From assembly GCF_025499465.1 (NCBI RefSeq), contig NZ_JAIMCA010000003.1, forward strand, positions 496,001-560,000: a stretch of 64,000 nucleotides of DNA, written 5' to 3'. The notes below the pieces were generated by a model that saw nothing but the letters and a program-made list of their open reading frames with translations, had not been told where the DNA came from and made no database searches. Source of the DNA: Allobosea sp. BH3. Lineage in GTDB: Bacteria > Pseudomonadota > Alphaproteobacteria > Rhizobiales > Beijerinckiaceae. The position numbers and the translations under genes were made by a program. Each line of letters starts with the position of its first letter. Positions within the stretch are counted from its first letter, which is position 1. Shown piece after piece: positions 7,964 through 16,929 of this stretch.

Positions 7964-10060
7964 ATGGCCCGTACTCCGCGAGACGACACGAAGGCACCAG
8001 ACGCTCAGCCCGGCAACGGTGGCGAGCTTCACCAGACTGCCTCGACACCTGAAACCCGCATCACGACCAATCACGGCGCGCCCGTCAGCGACAACCAGAA
8101 CTCGCTCAAGGCGGGCCTCCGTGGACCGACACTGCTCGAGGACTTCGTCCTCCGGGAGAAGATTCAGCATTTCGACCACGAACGCATCCCCGAGCGCATC
8201 GTCCATGCTCGTGGTTCGGCGGCGCATGGCTTCTTCGAACTGACGGATTCCCTGGAGGAGTTCTCGCGGGCGAAGATCCTTACCGAGGTCGGCGTCAAGA
8301 CCGAGGTGTTCACCCGCTTCTCGACCGTTGCCGGCGGCGCGGGCTCGATCGACACCCCGCGCGACGTGCGCGGCTTCGCGGTCAAGTTTTATACCAAGGA
8401 GGGCAATTGGGACCTCGTCGGCAACAACATCCCGGTCTTCTTCATCCAGGATGCGATCAAGTTTCCCGACCTGGTCCACGCGGTGAAGATGGAAGCGGAT
8501 CGCGGCTATCCCCAGGCCGCCAGCGCGCATGACACCTTCTGGGACTTCATCGGCCTGATGCCGGAATCGACCCACATGATCATGTGGGCGATGTCGGATC
8601 GCACGATCCCGCGCTCGCTTCGCATGATCGAGGGCTTCGGCGTCAACACGTTCCGCCTACTCAACGATGACGACGAGCCGACCTTCGTCAAGTTTCACTG
8701 GCGCCCGAAGCTCGGCACGCAGTCGACCTGCTGGGACGAGGCCGTGAAGATCGCCGGGGCGGACCCGGACTATCACCGTCGCGATCTCTTTGAGGCAATC
8801 GACAAGGGCGACTTCCCGGAATGGGAGTTCGGCGTGCAGTTGCTGAGCCAGGAGGAAGCCGATGCCCTGCCCTTCGACATCCTCGATGCCACCAAGCTGA
8901 TCCCGGAGGAGCTGGTGCCGATCCGCGTGATCGGCCGCATGGTGCTGAACCGGAACCCGGACAATTTCTTCGCCGAAACCGAACAGTCAGCCTTCCTGCC
9001 GACCAACATGCCGCCGGGCATCGACGTCTCCGAGGATCCGCTTCTGCAAGGCCGCTTGTTCTCCTACCAGGACACGCAGCTCTCACGGCTCGGGACGGTG
9101 AATTTCCACCAGTTGCCGATCAACAAGGCGAAGGGCTGTCCCTTCCAGAACTTCCAACGTGACGGACACATGCAGACCCAGGTGTTCAAGGGCCGCGCGA
9201 ACTACGAGCCCAACAGCCTTGCCGAGGCAGGCGAAGCCGGAGGGCCGCGCGAAGACCCGGTCGGCGGGTTCCGGACGACGGCCGTGCCGGTCGAGGAGCA
9301 CAAGGTGCGGCTGCGGCCGGAAAGCTTTGCGGACCACTACAGCCATGCACGGCTGTTCTTCCGCTCCCAGAGCGAGATCGAGCAGGCCCATCTCGCCAGC
9401 GCGCTCGTCTTTGAGCTCTCGAAGGTCACGCTCGAGCATGTCCGCACTCGCGTCATGGCCAACCTTCTCAATGTCGACGAGACGTTGGCTCAGCGCGTGG
9501 CGGACGGGCTCGCCATGCCATTGCCCAAGGCTTCTGCCGCAGCAGTCGAAGCCTCGGACATGGAGCCTTCCCCGGCGCTTCGCATCGTCGGCAAGTACCC
9601 CGAGACGCTGAAAGGGCGCGCGGTCGGTATCCTCGTCTCAGACGGGGCAGATGGAGCATTGGTCACTGCGCTCAAGACATCGGTCGAGGGCGAAGGCGGG
9701 ACGGTGAAGATCGTTGCGCCGAAGATCGGAGGCGTGAAGCTCAAGGACGGCAAGATGCTGAAGGCTGACGGCCAGCTCGCCGGAACGCCTTCCGTGATTT
9801 TCGACGCGGTGGCGATCATCCTCTCCGAGGACGGGTGCGCAATGCTGATGAAGGAAGGCGCGGCGGTCGATTTCGCCAAGCACGCTTTCGGCCATCTCAA
9901 GGCGATCGGCTACAACGCAGAGGCCAAGCCTTTGCTCGACAAGGCCGGCGTCGAGCCCGACGACGGCATCGTCGAACTCGGCAAGGAGAAAGAGGCTTTC
10001 CTCGCGCCGGCACGGACGCGGCAATGGGCTCGGGAGCCCAATGTTCGCATGCTCGCCTGA
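7964..10060 (+). CDS. katE: Large-subunit monofunctional catalase HPII (KatE)
   Basis: The protein has 698 residues, the size of clade-2 large-subunit catalases. The heme catalase core occupies roughly 40-520. The distal His lies in [13 protein letters not shown], the distal Asn in [13 protein letters not shown], and the proximal heme-ligating Tyr in [16 protein letters not shown]-terminal flavodoxin/DJ-1-like domain (from about [13 protein letters not shown]) is diagnostic of HPII. It decomposes hydrogen peroxide in the cytoplasm and is typically a stationary-phase or general-stress enzyme. The ribosome-binding site AAGGAAGGA precedes the ATG. It sits directly after the GT4 gene and just ahead of the six-gene sugar cluster, 2 nt before the proposed GTG of the first glycosyltransferase. 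Confidence 0.97.
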   Translation: MARTPRDDTKAPDAQPGNGGELHQTASTPETRITTNHGAPVSDNQNSLKAGLRGPTLLEDFVLREKIQHFDHERIPERIVHARGSAAHGFFELTDSLEEFSRAKILTEVGVKTEVFTRFSTVAGGAGSIDTPRDVRGFAVKFYTKEGNWDLVGNNIPVFFIQDAIKFPDLVHAVKMEADRGYPQAASAHDTFWDFIGLMPESTHMIMWAMSDRTIPRSLRMIEGFGVNTFRLLNDDDEPTFVKFHWRPKLGTQSTCWDEAVKIAGADPDYHRRDLFEAIDKGDFPEWEFGVQLLSQEEADALPFDILDATKLIPEELVPIRVIGRMVLNRNPDNFFAETEQSAFLPTNMPPGIDVSEDPLLQGRLFSYQDTQLSRLGTVNFHQLPINKAKGCPFQNFQRDGHMQTQVFKGRANYEPNSLAEAGEAGGPREDPVGGFRTTAVPVEEHKVRLRPESFADHYSHARLFFRSQSEIEQAHLASALVFELSKVTLEHVRTRVMANLLNVDETLAQRVADGLAMPLPKASAAAVEASDMEPSPALRIVGKYPETLKGRAVGILVSDGADGALVTALKTSVEGEGGTVKIVAPKIGGVKLKDGKMLKADGQLAGTPSVIFDAVAIILSEDGCAMLMKEGAAVDFAKHAFGHLKAIGYNAEAKPLLDKAGVEPDDGIVELGKEKEAFLAPARTRQWAREPNVRMLA

Positions 10061-10062
10061 CA

Positions 10063-11070
10063 GTGGCGACACGCGCTACAGAAGGTATATCGGCGAGTCG
10101 GGGCGTTTTGCCTCGCCTCCCGTTCTGCGTCTGCGTCCCTGCCCGGAATGAGGAAGAGCGACTTCCGCTCTTGCTCAAGGCGCTGGCTGAGCAGGATGTC
10201 GAGAGTCCGATCCCGATCGCGATCTGCCTCAACAACACCACCGACCGGTCGACGGAAGTTATCGCGGCCGTCTCCAGGCGATATCGCGACCGACTGGCCA
10301 TTGCCCTGGAGGTCGCGACGTTCCCGCCCGAGCTGGCCCATGCAGGCTCGGCACGGGCCTCGGCGATGGCTGCCGGCATGGCGCGTCTCGAGCCGTCGGG
10401 CGGCGTGCTCATCACCACCGATGCCGACGCGCGTCCTCCAGCCCACTGGATCTCCGCCAATCTCGAAGCGATTGCGCAGGGCGCCGATATTGTCGGAGGT
10501 CGTCTGGTTCTCGACGAGGACGATGACATCCCTCCCGGCGTCGTCGCCAGCCGGGCGCTGTGGGATCGCTACTGGGCCGCGGTCCGGCAAATCGAGGACG
10601 AGATCGATCCCTGTCCCTGGGATCCGCCACCTCGCCATGGCGACCACACCGGCGGCAGCCTGGCGATCACCACCGAGATGTATCGCCGTTCGGGCGGCGT
10701 TCCCTTGATCGCCTCGGGCGAGGATCGAGCCTTCGTCGAGGCAGCCGTTGTTGCCGGTGGGCGCCTCGTCCATCCCCCGGAGGTCTGGACACGGGTCTCG
10801 GCCCGGCCGTTGGGTCGCGCGGCAGGTGGTATGGCCGAGATGATGCGGCGGATGAGCGATACGGCATCGAGCGGCGAGGCTGAGATGGCACCGGCGCTGC
10901 GCCACTGGCGCGAGCGTGCCCTGTGGCGTCGTGAGACGCGGCAGGATGTCTGCGGGGCGAGCCGCTTTATTGCGGCCGAGCATGCCCTGCCTCCGATGCC
11001 ACACGACGCGGTGTTGGCCGAAATCGATTGGACCGGAATCGCCGGATCCGACGCGGGCAGCGGCCGATGA
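10063..11070 (+). CDS. GT2-family glycosyltransferase, first gene of a six-gene cluster
   Basis: A GT-A glycosyltransferase of about 335 residues. The nucleotide-binding strand reads FCVCVPARNEEERLP, the metal-binding DxD equivalent is TTDADARPP, and the acceptor-side GEDRAFVEA resembles the ED-x(n) motif of inverting GT2 enzymes. The start is uncertain: GTG 10063 lies 2 nt after the catalase stop, and TTG 10108 is the alternative; neither has a strong ribosome-binding site. It overlaps the next gene by 4 nt. Acceptor and donor are unknown. The neighbours (deacetylase, methyltransferase, acyl-CoA-dehydrogenase-like) point to synthesis of a decorated aminosugar-containing molecule. Confidence 0.8.
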   Translation: MATRATEGISASRGVLPRLPFCVCVPARNEEERLPLLLKALAEQDVESPIPIAICLNNTTDRSTEVIAAVSRRYRDRLAIALEVATFPPELAHAGSARASAMAAGMARLEPSGGVLITTDADARPPAHWISANLEAIAQGADIVGGRLVLDEDDDIPPGVVASRALWDRYWAAVRQIEDEIDPCPWDPPPRHGDHTGGSLAITTEMYRRSGGVPLIASGEDRAFVEAAVVAGGRLVHPPEVWTRVSARPLGRAAGGMAEMMRRMSDTASSGEAEMAPALRHWRERALWRRETRQDVCGASRFIAAEHALPPMPHDAVLAEIDWTGIAGSDAGSGR

Positions 11071-12125
11071 TCGGGCCGATCGGATATTACGTCCATCACC
11101 ATGGCGATGGGCATCGACAGCGCGCTTTGGCGATCGCGAAATCGGCCCCGCATGGTAGGTTCACCTTGATCGGAACGGGACTCGCAGGTCGCACCGAGGG
11201 CCTTCCCTATCTCGACTTGGCCGATGACCGGCTGACCGACAATCGCGTCTTCGACGGGCGCGACGACACCGTCGACCGACCTCTCGCCCTGCATTATGCC
11301 CCTTCGCAACATGGTGGTATCCGCAGCCGTGCCGCGTTGCTGACAAGCTGGATCGCGCAAGAGCGGCCGTCGCTGATGGTGGTCGATGTTTCGGTCGAGA
11401 TCGCGATGCTGGCGCGACTGGCCGCTACGCCGACCGTCTATGTCCGGCTAAGCGGCCTGCGCGATGATCCCGCTCACCTCGAGGCGTTTCGGGGCGCCAG
11501 CGTGATCCTCTCCCCCTTCAATCGCGAGCTCGACGATCCCGGCATGCCGGACTGGGTGCGCGCCAAAACGCGCTTCTGCCCCGGGCTGACGTCTTCATCT
11601 CGGTCGAGCGAGCCTAATCGGCAGGACACCATCCTCGTCGTCTACGGCAGGGGCGGCACGGGCGGGGTTGGCGATGCGCTCGCCGCGGCTGCCCGCGCGG
11701 CGCCCGGATTCGACTGGCGCGTGATCGGTCCGGTTTCGCAGCCGCAGTCATGCCCCGACAACCTCTCCATCCTCGGCTGGGTGGAGGAAGCCGAGCGCGA
11801 GATTGCGCGCGCCGGCCTCGTCGTCGGCGCGGCTGGCGACGGCCTCGTCAACGCGGTGATCGCGACGGGTAGCCGCTTTATTTGCCTCCCAGAGCCGCGC
11901 CCCTTCGACGAGCAGCTCTCGAAGGCGCACCGTCTTGCCGCAATAGGCGCCGCGGTCGTGATCGAGCGCTGGCCCCAAGTCTCTGACTGGCCGGGGCTGA
12001 TCGCTGCCGCGCGCGACCTCGACCCCGGCGTTCTGAACAGGCTGCACGAACCCGACGGCGCCCGCCGCGCGGCCGACTTCCTCATTGCAACGGCCCGGGA
12101 GGGCATGCCCCGTGCATCAGCGTGA
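11067..12125 (+). CDS. GT28/MurG-like glycosyltransferase
   Basis: This 352-residue protein starts with a GT-B-like N-terminus (IGYYVHHHGDGHRQRALAI, similar to proteins that search glycan acceptors). Its C-terminal half has a MurG/UGT-like arrangement: ILVVYGRGGTGG, then LSILGWVEEAEREIARAGLVVGAAGDGLVNAVI, and the donor-recognition region CLPEPRPFDEQLSKAHRL. The ATG overlaps the preceding stop (ATGA), giving translational coupling. It probably acts in the same pathway as the GT2 proteins either side of it. The family assignment rests on motif order; the sugar is unknown. Confidence 0.7.
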   Translation: MIGPIGYYVHHHGDGHRQRALAIAKSAPHGRFTLIGTGLAGRTEGLPYLDLADDRLTDNRVFDGRDDTVDRPLALHYAPSQHGGIRSRAALLTSWIAQERPSLMVVDVSVEIAMLARLAATPTVYVRLSGLRDDPAHLEAFRGASVILSPFNRELDDPGMPDWVRAKTRFCPGLTSSSRSSEPNRQDTILVVYGRGGTGGVGDALAAAARAAPGFDWRVIGPVSQPQSCPDNLSILGWVEEAEREIARAGLVVGAAGDGLVNAVIATGSRFICLPEPRPFDEQLSKAHRLAAIGAAVVIERWPQVSDWPGLIAAARDLDPGVLNRLHEPDGARRAADFLIATAREGMPRASA

Positions 12126-13263
12126 TCGACAGATACCCGGAGAGGCGCCGTCTCCCGCTCCGTCGCAGCAGGATTTCAGGCCGCGCCTCCAAGCGGTGTT
12201 CCCGCATCTCGTCGCGTCCGGCGCACGCTACGACGCAGCACCGCTCTATCCGCAGGAAAGCGTCGAGACCCTGCGCAGCATCGGCCTGCACCGCCTTTTC
12301 GCTCCTCTGGAGAGCGGAGGCGAAAGCTTTGCCGATGCGCGAGCCGAGAACGCGTCACTGCTCGGCGTCCTCCGGATCATCGGTCGGGCTGACCTGAGCC
12401 TCGGTCGGATCTTCGAGGGCCATGTCAACGCGCTGAAGCTGTTCGCTTGGTTCGGCTCTGCCGAGCAGAAGGTGGAGCTAGCGTCGACGCTTAGAGATGG
12501 AGCGTTCTATGGCGTCTGGGCAACCGAGCCGCCGCCGGGCGTCACCCTCGGTCGCTCCGGCACGGACTGGCTCCTCACCGGCGCCAAGGCCTTCGCGACG
12601 GGGGCCGGCGGTCTGGCCTTCGCCGTCATCACCGCACGGGGCGAGGAAGACGGCACGCAGCTCGTCGTGGTCCCGGCGAATGTTGCGACCCGCGCCGATC
12701 TGTCGGCCTGGCGCGTGCGGGGCATGCGTGCGACCGGCAGCGGCAGTTACGATCTCACAGGCATGCAGCCGAGCGAGGACAAGCTCTTGGGCGCTCCCGG
12801 AGACTATACCCGCGAGCCCCGCTTCACTGCGGGTGCATGGCGTTTCCTTGCGGTCCAATTGGGTGGCGTCGAAGGCCTGCTTGCCGAAACACGCTCAGCG
12901 ATGTCGGAGATCGCCCGCAATGATGCTCTCCAGCGGGTCAAATTCGGCGAAGCAGTCGCCGCGACCCGAACGGCCTATCTCTGGGTGCGGGAGGCAGCGC
13001 AGCGTGCTGCCGATGACGCCGGGGATGCTCCGGATTTCGTGCGTATGACCCGCGGCATCGTCGAACGGGCGGCGCTCGATGTGATGGAGCTGTCGGCCCG
13101 GATCGTCGGCACGCGCAGCGCCTTCGACGGCCAGCGGATCGACAAGATCATCCGGGATCTGAGCCTTTATCTGCGTCAGGCCGGCCCGGACTATGCCCGC
13201 GATCAGGCAGCCATTGCTTGGCTCGACCATGATGTCTGGGGCGAGGATGACCGACTATGGTGA
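12112..13263 (+). CDS. Acyl-CoA-dehydrogenase-like flavoprotein
   Basis: The 383-residue protein follows acyl-CoA dehydrogenase architecture: an N-terminal helical domain, a middle beta domain starting near YGVWATEPPPG (in place of the usual TEPxAGSD), and a C-terminal helical bundle that binds FAD at dimer contacts. The GTG at 12112 is preceded by GGAGG and overlaps the upstream gene by 14 nt. In glycan clusters such homologues can act as dehydrogenases, oxidases or monooxygenases on non-CoA substrates. I could not confidently place the catalytic Glu, so the chemistry is open. It overlaps the PIG-L gene by 7 nt. Confidence 0.78.
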   Translation: MHQRDRQIPGEAPSPAPSQQDFRPRLQAVFPHLVASGARYDAAPLYPQESVETLRSIGLHRLFAPLESGGESFADARAENASLLGVLRIIGRADLSLGRIFEGHVNALKLFAWFGSAEQKVELASTLRDGAFYGVWATEPPPGVTLGRSGTDWLLTGAKAFATGAGGLAFAVITARGEEDGTQLVVVPANVATRADLSAWRVRGMRATGSGSYDLTGMQPSEDKLLGAPGDYTREPRFTAGAWRFLAVQLGGVEGLLAETRSAMSEIARNDALQRVKFGEAVAATRTAYLWVREAAQRAADDAGDAPDFVRMTRGIVERAALDVMELSARIVGTRSAFDGQRIDKIIRDLSLYLRQAGPDYARDQAAIAWLDHDVWGEDDRLW

Positions 13264-13982
13264 CGCGGCCGCTGTCAGCGCGATCGCTCGCGTCGAGTCC
13301 AACGGCGTCCGCTCGCTGGCTCGTGCTGGCGCCTCATGCCGACGACGAAACCCTCGGTTGCGGCGCGCTCATTGCCGACGCGGCCTCGCGGGGCGCGCTG
13401 GCGGGAATCGTCATTCTTACCGACGGGGTCGGCTCGCACAGCCACGACGGCCCGGCTTCGCGCGCTCGCCTTGTCGCAGCCCGCCGTCGGGAGGCGGCGC
13501 GCGCCGTCAGGGTGCTGGCCGGCCCGGCGCATCCGCCGCCGCTCTTCCTGGACTGGCCGGACGCGCGGCCCTTTGGGGCAGGCGAACCCGGCTTCGAACA
13601 GGCAAGGCGCCGGCTCACCGCTCTCTGCCGCCAGCGCCGGGTCGATGCGCTGGCTGTGACGGCGCGGCATGAGCCGCATTGCGATCACGAGGCCGCCTAT
13701 CGGCTGGCCAGCGCCGTTGCTTCGAGCGCCATGCGTCCCGTCACGGTCTTCGAGTACGTCGTCTGGGCGCCCGAGCCGCCCGACGAAGGCTACCGGGCGC
13801 TGCGCACGCCGCCGATTCCGATCGGCCTCCGCAACGCCGCGCTGGCGGCTCATGTCAGCCAGCTCACCCCGCAATTCGGCGAGGGCTTCAGGTTGCCGGC
13901 AGCGAAGCTGCGCATGCCCGCATCCGACCTGCTCTATGAAAGGACCGGGCTCAATGCGCGCGCGGAAAAGCCTGCCCCCTGA
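13257..13982 (+). CDS. PIG-L-type N-deacetylase (LmbE-like)
   Basis: This 241-residue zinc-dependent deacetylase carries both hallmark motifs: PHADDE at residues 26-31 (zinc-binding His and Asp pair) and HCDH at 141-144 (third ligand and catalytic His). The family removes acetyl groups from GlcNAc-containing lipids, pseudodisaccharides (MshB, BshB) or antibiotics. Here it probably unmasks an amine on a sugar, giving a substrate for the methyltransferase encoded next. It overlaps that gene by 29 nt and the acyl-CoA-dehydrogenase-like gene by 7 nt. Family assignment is firm; substrate is inference. Confidence 0.9.
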   Translation: MVTRPLSARSLASSPTASARWLVLAPHADDETLGCGALIADAASRGALAGIVILTDGVGSHSHDGPASRARLVAARRREAARAVRVLAGPAHPPPLFLDWPDARPFGAGEPGFEQARRRLTALCRQRRVDALAVTARHEPHCDHEAAYRLASAVASSAMRPVTVFEYVVWAPEPPDEGYRALRTPPIPIGLRNAALAAHVSQLTPQFGEGFRLPAAKLRMPASDLLYERTGLNARAEKPAP

Positions 13983-14544
13983 GTACTTTGAGCGGATGTT
14001 CGCGGGCACGCCCGACCCCTGGGGCTTCGAGACGAGCCCCTATGAGCGAGCCAAGTACGAACACAGCATCGCGGCACTGGGCGGCCGCCATTACCGCCGG
14101 GGCTTCGAGATCGGATGTGCTAACGGCGTTCTCACGCGTCAGTTGGCGCGGCATTGCGACGATTTGCTCGCCGTGGATGTCAGTGAGACGGCACTCGCCA
14201 GCGCGCGAGACCGGTGTTCCGAATTCCATGGAGTTCGCTTCGCCATCATGGGCTTTCCCGGCGAAGCGCCGACCGAGGCCGCATTCGACCTGATCGTCGT
14301 CTCTGAAGTCGCTTATTACTGGGACGACGCCGATCTCCGGCAAGCCGCCCGCCAACTGCATGGCCTGCTCGCGCCAGGCGGAGATCTGCTGCTCGTCCAC
14401 TGGACCGGAGAGACCGATTATCCCCAGAGCGGGGATGACGCCGTCGGAGCCCTGCAACAAGCGATGGCCTCCGACGTTCTGTCCGTTCTGCATGAGCGTC
14501 GGCCCGAATACCGGCTCGATCTCTGGCGCCGGAGCCCAGCGTGA
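13954..14544 (+). CDS. NodS-like SAM-dependent methyltransferase
   Basis: The 196-residue class I methyltransferase starts with the NodS-type block EYFERMFAGTPDPWGFETSPYERAKY. It continues with the SAM-binding motif I (FEIGCANGVLTRQLA), acidic residue in LLAVDVSE, and motif IV-like DLIVVSEVAYYW. Rhizobial NodS N-methylates the deacetylated glucosamine end of Nod factors. This protein is in the same family and directly follows a PIG-L deacetylase, so N-methylation of a deacetylated aminosugar is a reasonable hypothesis. No nodA, nodB or nodC is present, so it is not a Nod-factor operon. It overlaps the next gene by 4 nt (GTGA). Confidence 0.82.
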   Translation: MRARKSLPPEYFERMFAGTPDPWGFETSPYERAKYEHSIAALGGRHYRRGFEIGCANGVLTRQLARHCDDLLAVDVSETALASARDRCSEFHGVRFAIMGFPGEAPTEAAFDLIVVSEVAYYWDDADLRQAARQLHGLLAPGGDLLLVHWTGETDYPQSGDDAVGALQQAMASDVLSVLHERRPEYRLDLWRRSPA

Positions 14545-15389
14545 TCAGCGTCCTCACCTTGGTGAAGAACCGAGAGGCGCATCTGCGAAACCTCGTGGAA
14601 GGCTTGCGGCGCAGTGACATGGCGCCGGCCGAACTCGTCATCGTCGACATGAGCGACACGCCGGTCGCGCATCCCGCCGCGGATTTTCAGATCAGGCTCA
14701 TCCGCCTCGCGACCGAGGGTTTGCCCTTGGCGGAGGCCCGCAACCTTGCGGCCTCTCATGCCAGTTCGCCCTTCCTGTTGTTCCTCGACGTCGACTGTAT
14801 CCCTGGCCCGGGCCTGGTTTCCGCGATGGCCGATGCCTTGGATCAGCGCGATGCCCTGATCTGCGCAGAGATCCGCTACTTGACCGCGGGCGACGCCAAC
14901 GAAGGGCAATGGTCGGATGCCTCGCTCAGCGCAGCCGGCGTGTCGCATCCCGCGCGGCGGTTTCCACCATCCGGGGTGGCTGGGCAACGAAATTTCGGGC
15001 TGTTCTGGTCGCTCGCCTTCGGCGTGTCCGCCAGCGCCTTCAAACGCATCGGCGGTTTGGACGAGGCTTTCACTGGCTATGGCGCCGAGGATACCGACTT
15101 CGCCTTTCGCGCGAGGGAGACCGGCATAGATCTCCTCTTCCTTGGCGGCACGTGCGCCTATCACCAGCACCACGGCGTCTTCGACCCGCCTCTCCAACAT
15201 TTCGATGACATCGTGCGGAACGCTCGCGTCTTTCATGCCCGATGGGGGAAATGGCCGATGCTCGGATGGCTTGATGCTTTCGCAGATCGAGGCCTACTGA
15301 TCCGCAACGATGATCAACTCGAGATCACGCGTCAGCCGACCGTCGAGGACATTCGCCAGGCCGAGCGTCCACGCAGTCAGCCGTTCTGA
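14541..15389 (+). CDS. GT2-family glycosyltransferase, last gene of the cluster
   Basis: 282 residues with a GT-A core: ISVLTLVKNREAHL at the N-terminus, LFLDVDCIPGPG as the DxD region, and the galactosyltransferase-type C-terminal motif GGLDEAFTGYGAEDTDFAFRA that supplies the catalytic base and closes the active site. The GTG start overlaps the preceding stop codon. It is the second GT2 in the cluster and may add a different sugar from the first. About 80 nt separate its stop from the convergent SemiSWEET gene; I see no clear terminator there. Confidence 0.85.
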   Translation: MISVLTLVKNREAHLRNLVEGLRRSDMAPAELVIVDMSDTPVAHPAADFQIRLIRLATEGLPLAEARNLAASHASSPFLLFLDVDCIPGPGLVSAMADALDQRDALICAEIRYLTAGDANEGQWSDASLSAAGVSHPARRFPPSGVAGQRNFGLFWSLAFGVSASAFKRIGGLDEAFTGYGAEDTDFAFRARETGIDLLFLGGTCAYHQHHGVFDPPLQHFDDIVRNARVFHARWGKWPMLGWLDAFADRGLLIRNDDQLEITRQPTVEDIRQAERPRSQPF

Positions 15390-15466
15390 ACCCTAAGCTG
15401 GGGCGGATCGTCCATGAACCAGTATGCACTCTGGCGGAAGGAAAAACGGTCCCGAGGCGCCTCAGC

Positions 15467-15754
15467 TCACTTCAGCGCGTCCGCGATCTTGGCCTTCTGC
15501 TTCGACGACGCCAGCGTCATCGTCAGGATGAAGGCTGCCAGCACGAGGCAGATGCCATTGGTCAGGATCAGCGGCCATTGGCCCAGCATCCCGCCATAGA
15601 TCAGCCAGAGCAGGAAGCCGATCGTGTTGATCGCGTACATCGGGGCCGAGAGCGAGGACGTGTCGCGTGTCTTCACGATCCGCCAAGCCTGGGGCATGAA
15701 ACTGACCGTCGAGCAGAGCGCTGCACCGAAGCCGATGACGGTGATCCAGTTCAT
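15467..15754 (-). CDS. SemiSWEET family sugar transporter
   Basis: A 95-residue protein with three transmembrane segments and the PQ-loop signature FMPQAWRIVKTRDTSSLS in the first helix-loop. It matches the size and fold of bacterial SemiSWEETs, which dimerise to carry sugars by facilitated diffusion across the inner membrane. It lies 12 nt downstream of an SDR gene on the same strand and is probably transcribed with it from the EcfG-type promoter at 16775-16799. A stress-induced sugar exchange role is inference. Confidence 0.88.
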   Translation of the reverse strand: MNWITVIGFGAALCSTVSFMPQAWRIVKTRDTSSLSAPMYAINTIGFLLWLIYGGMLGQWPLILTNGICLVLAAFILTMTLASSKQKAKIADALK

Positions 15755-15766
15755 CCGCAGGGTTTC

Positions 15767-16624
15767 CTATAGGATTGGTTTGCCGCCGGTCACCGCGATC
15801 GTGGCGCCGGAGACATAACTGGATAACGGATCGGCCAGCATCACATACGCAGTGGCGAGTTCCGCCGGCTGCCCGGGTCGCTTCATCGGCACCTGCTTGC
15901 CGAAATTCGAGACACGCTCGGCATTCATCGTCGAGGGAATGAGCGGCGTCCAGATCGGCCCTGGGGCGACCGCATTCGCCCGGATCTCCTTCTCGGCCAG
16001 GAGTTGCGCCAACCCGGCGGTGAAGTTCTGGATCGCCCCCTTGGTCGTCGCGTAGGCAAGCAGGGTGGGGTTCGGCATGTCCGAGTTCACCGAGGCGGTG
16101 TTGATGATCGCGCTGCCGGCGGGCATGTGCGGCACCGCCGCCTTGGTCAGGTAAAACATCGAGTGGATGTTGACCCTGAACGTAAGCTCCCACTCCTCGT
16201 CCGAAATCTCGCCGATGTCGTCGAAGGTCGCCTGACGGGCGGCATTGTTGACCAGGATGTCGATCCCGCCCAGTTCCGCCATGGCCGTCTTGACGATCCC
16301 GCGGCAGTGGGCCGCCGACTGGATGTCCCCGGGTACGAGCACCGCCTTGCGGCCCGCCTCCTCGACCCAGCGTTTCGTCTCGGCCGCATCGTCCTCCTCA
16401 TCGAGATAGGAGATCAGGACATCGGCGCCTTCCCTGGCATAGGCGATCGCGACAGCCCGGCCGATGCCGCTGTCGCCGCCGGTAATGATTGCTCGTTTGC
16501 CCGCAAGACGGCCCGAGCCCCGGTAGGAGGTCTCGCCATGATCGGGGCGAGGCTCCATCTGGTCGGTCGAGCCTGGCATCTCTTGCTGCTGGTGAGGAAA
16601 CGGCGGCTTCGGGTGCTCGGTCAT
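15767..16624 (-). CDS. SDR-family oxidoreductase (YghA/YhxC-like)
   Basis: A 285-residue short-chain dehydrogenase with a hydrophilic N-terminal extension of about 40 residues typical of the YghA-like group. It has the cofactor motif TGGDSGIGRA, the structural LVNNAA, and the catalytic S...Y-x3-K arrangement (NTASVN, then YATTK). These enzymes are common stress proteins acting on aldehydes or sugars, with the true substrate rarely known. An EcfG-type promoter lies about 150 nt upstream and the gene appears to lead an operon with the SemiSWEET gene. Confidence 0.88.
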   Translation of the reverse strand: MTEHPKPPFPHQQQEMPGSTDQMEPRPDHGETSYRGSGRLAGKRAIITGGDSGIGRAVAIAYAREGADVLISYLDEEDDAAETKRWVEEAGRKAVLVPGDIQSAAHCRGIVKTAMAELGGIDILVNNAARQATFDDIGEISDEEWELTFRVNIHSMFYLTKAAVPHMPAGSAIINTASVNSDMPNPTLLAYATTKGAIQNFTAGLAQLLAEKEIRANAVAPGPIWTPLIPSTMNAERVSNFGKQVPMKRPGQPAELATAYVMLADPLSSYVSGATIAVTGGKPIL

Positions 16625-16774
16625 GGGCTTTCCTTCGGGGATCGGACTCTCGAGGACGTGTTGATGCTCGGCCCCGGACCTCTCGGAGCAGAACTGGCCG
16701 TGAAGCTCGGACGACTGCCGCTCTACATCTCGCGAATTCAGGAATGGAACCCGAGGGCTGGGTGATGATCAGCC

Positions 16775-16799
16775 AACCCCTCAAGGTCGTTGGCGTTCC
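16775..16799 (-). promoter_or_regulatory. EcfG-type promoter (GGAAC-N16-GGTT)
   Basis: Read on the minus strand, GGAAC (16799-16795) and GGTT (16778-16775) are 16 nt apart. It points toward the SDR-SemiSWEET pair and is back to back with a second match facing the ThDP enzyme. Confidence 0.6.
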
Positions 16800-16836
16800 G
16801 CGGCTTTAGCGAAATGACCGCAAGGGCGCCGGGACC

Positions 16837-16861
16837 GGAACATGGCGGCATGGCCCCCGTT
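16837..16861 (+). promoter_or_regulatory. EcfG-type promoter (GGAAC-N16-CGTT)
   Basis: A full consensus match: GGAAC at 16837-16841 and CGTT at 16858-16861 with a 16-nt spacer, 69 nt before the ThDP enzyme start. The element extends to GTTCC (16859-16863), making a GGAAC-N17-GTTCC palindrome. Confidence 0.75.
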
Positions 16862-16929
16862 CCCTCTCCACGAACCTTCGGTCCCGGGCGCTGATCGCTT
16901 CCTGCGTCGAATCCAGGAGCGCTGGCCGA

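Noticed and set aside
10063-15389. Nod-factor (nod) operon
   Set aside because: The NodS-like methyltransferase and PIG-L deacetylase suggested it, but nodA, nodB and nodC homologues and a nod box are absent.
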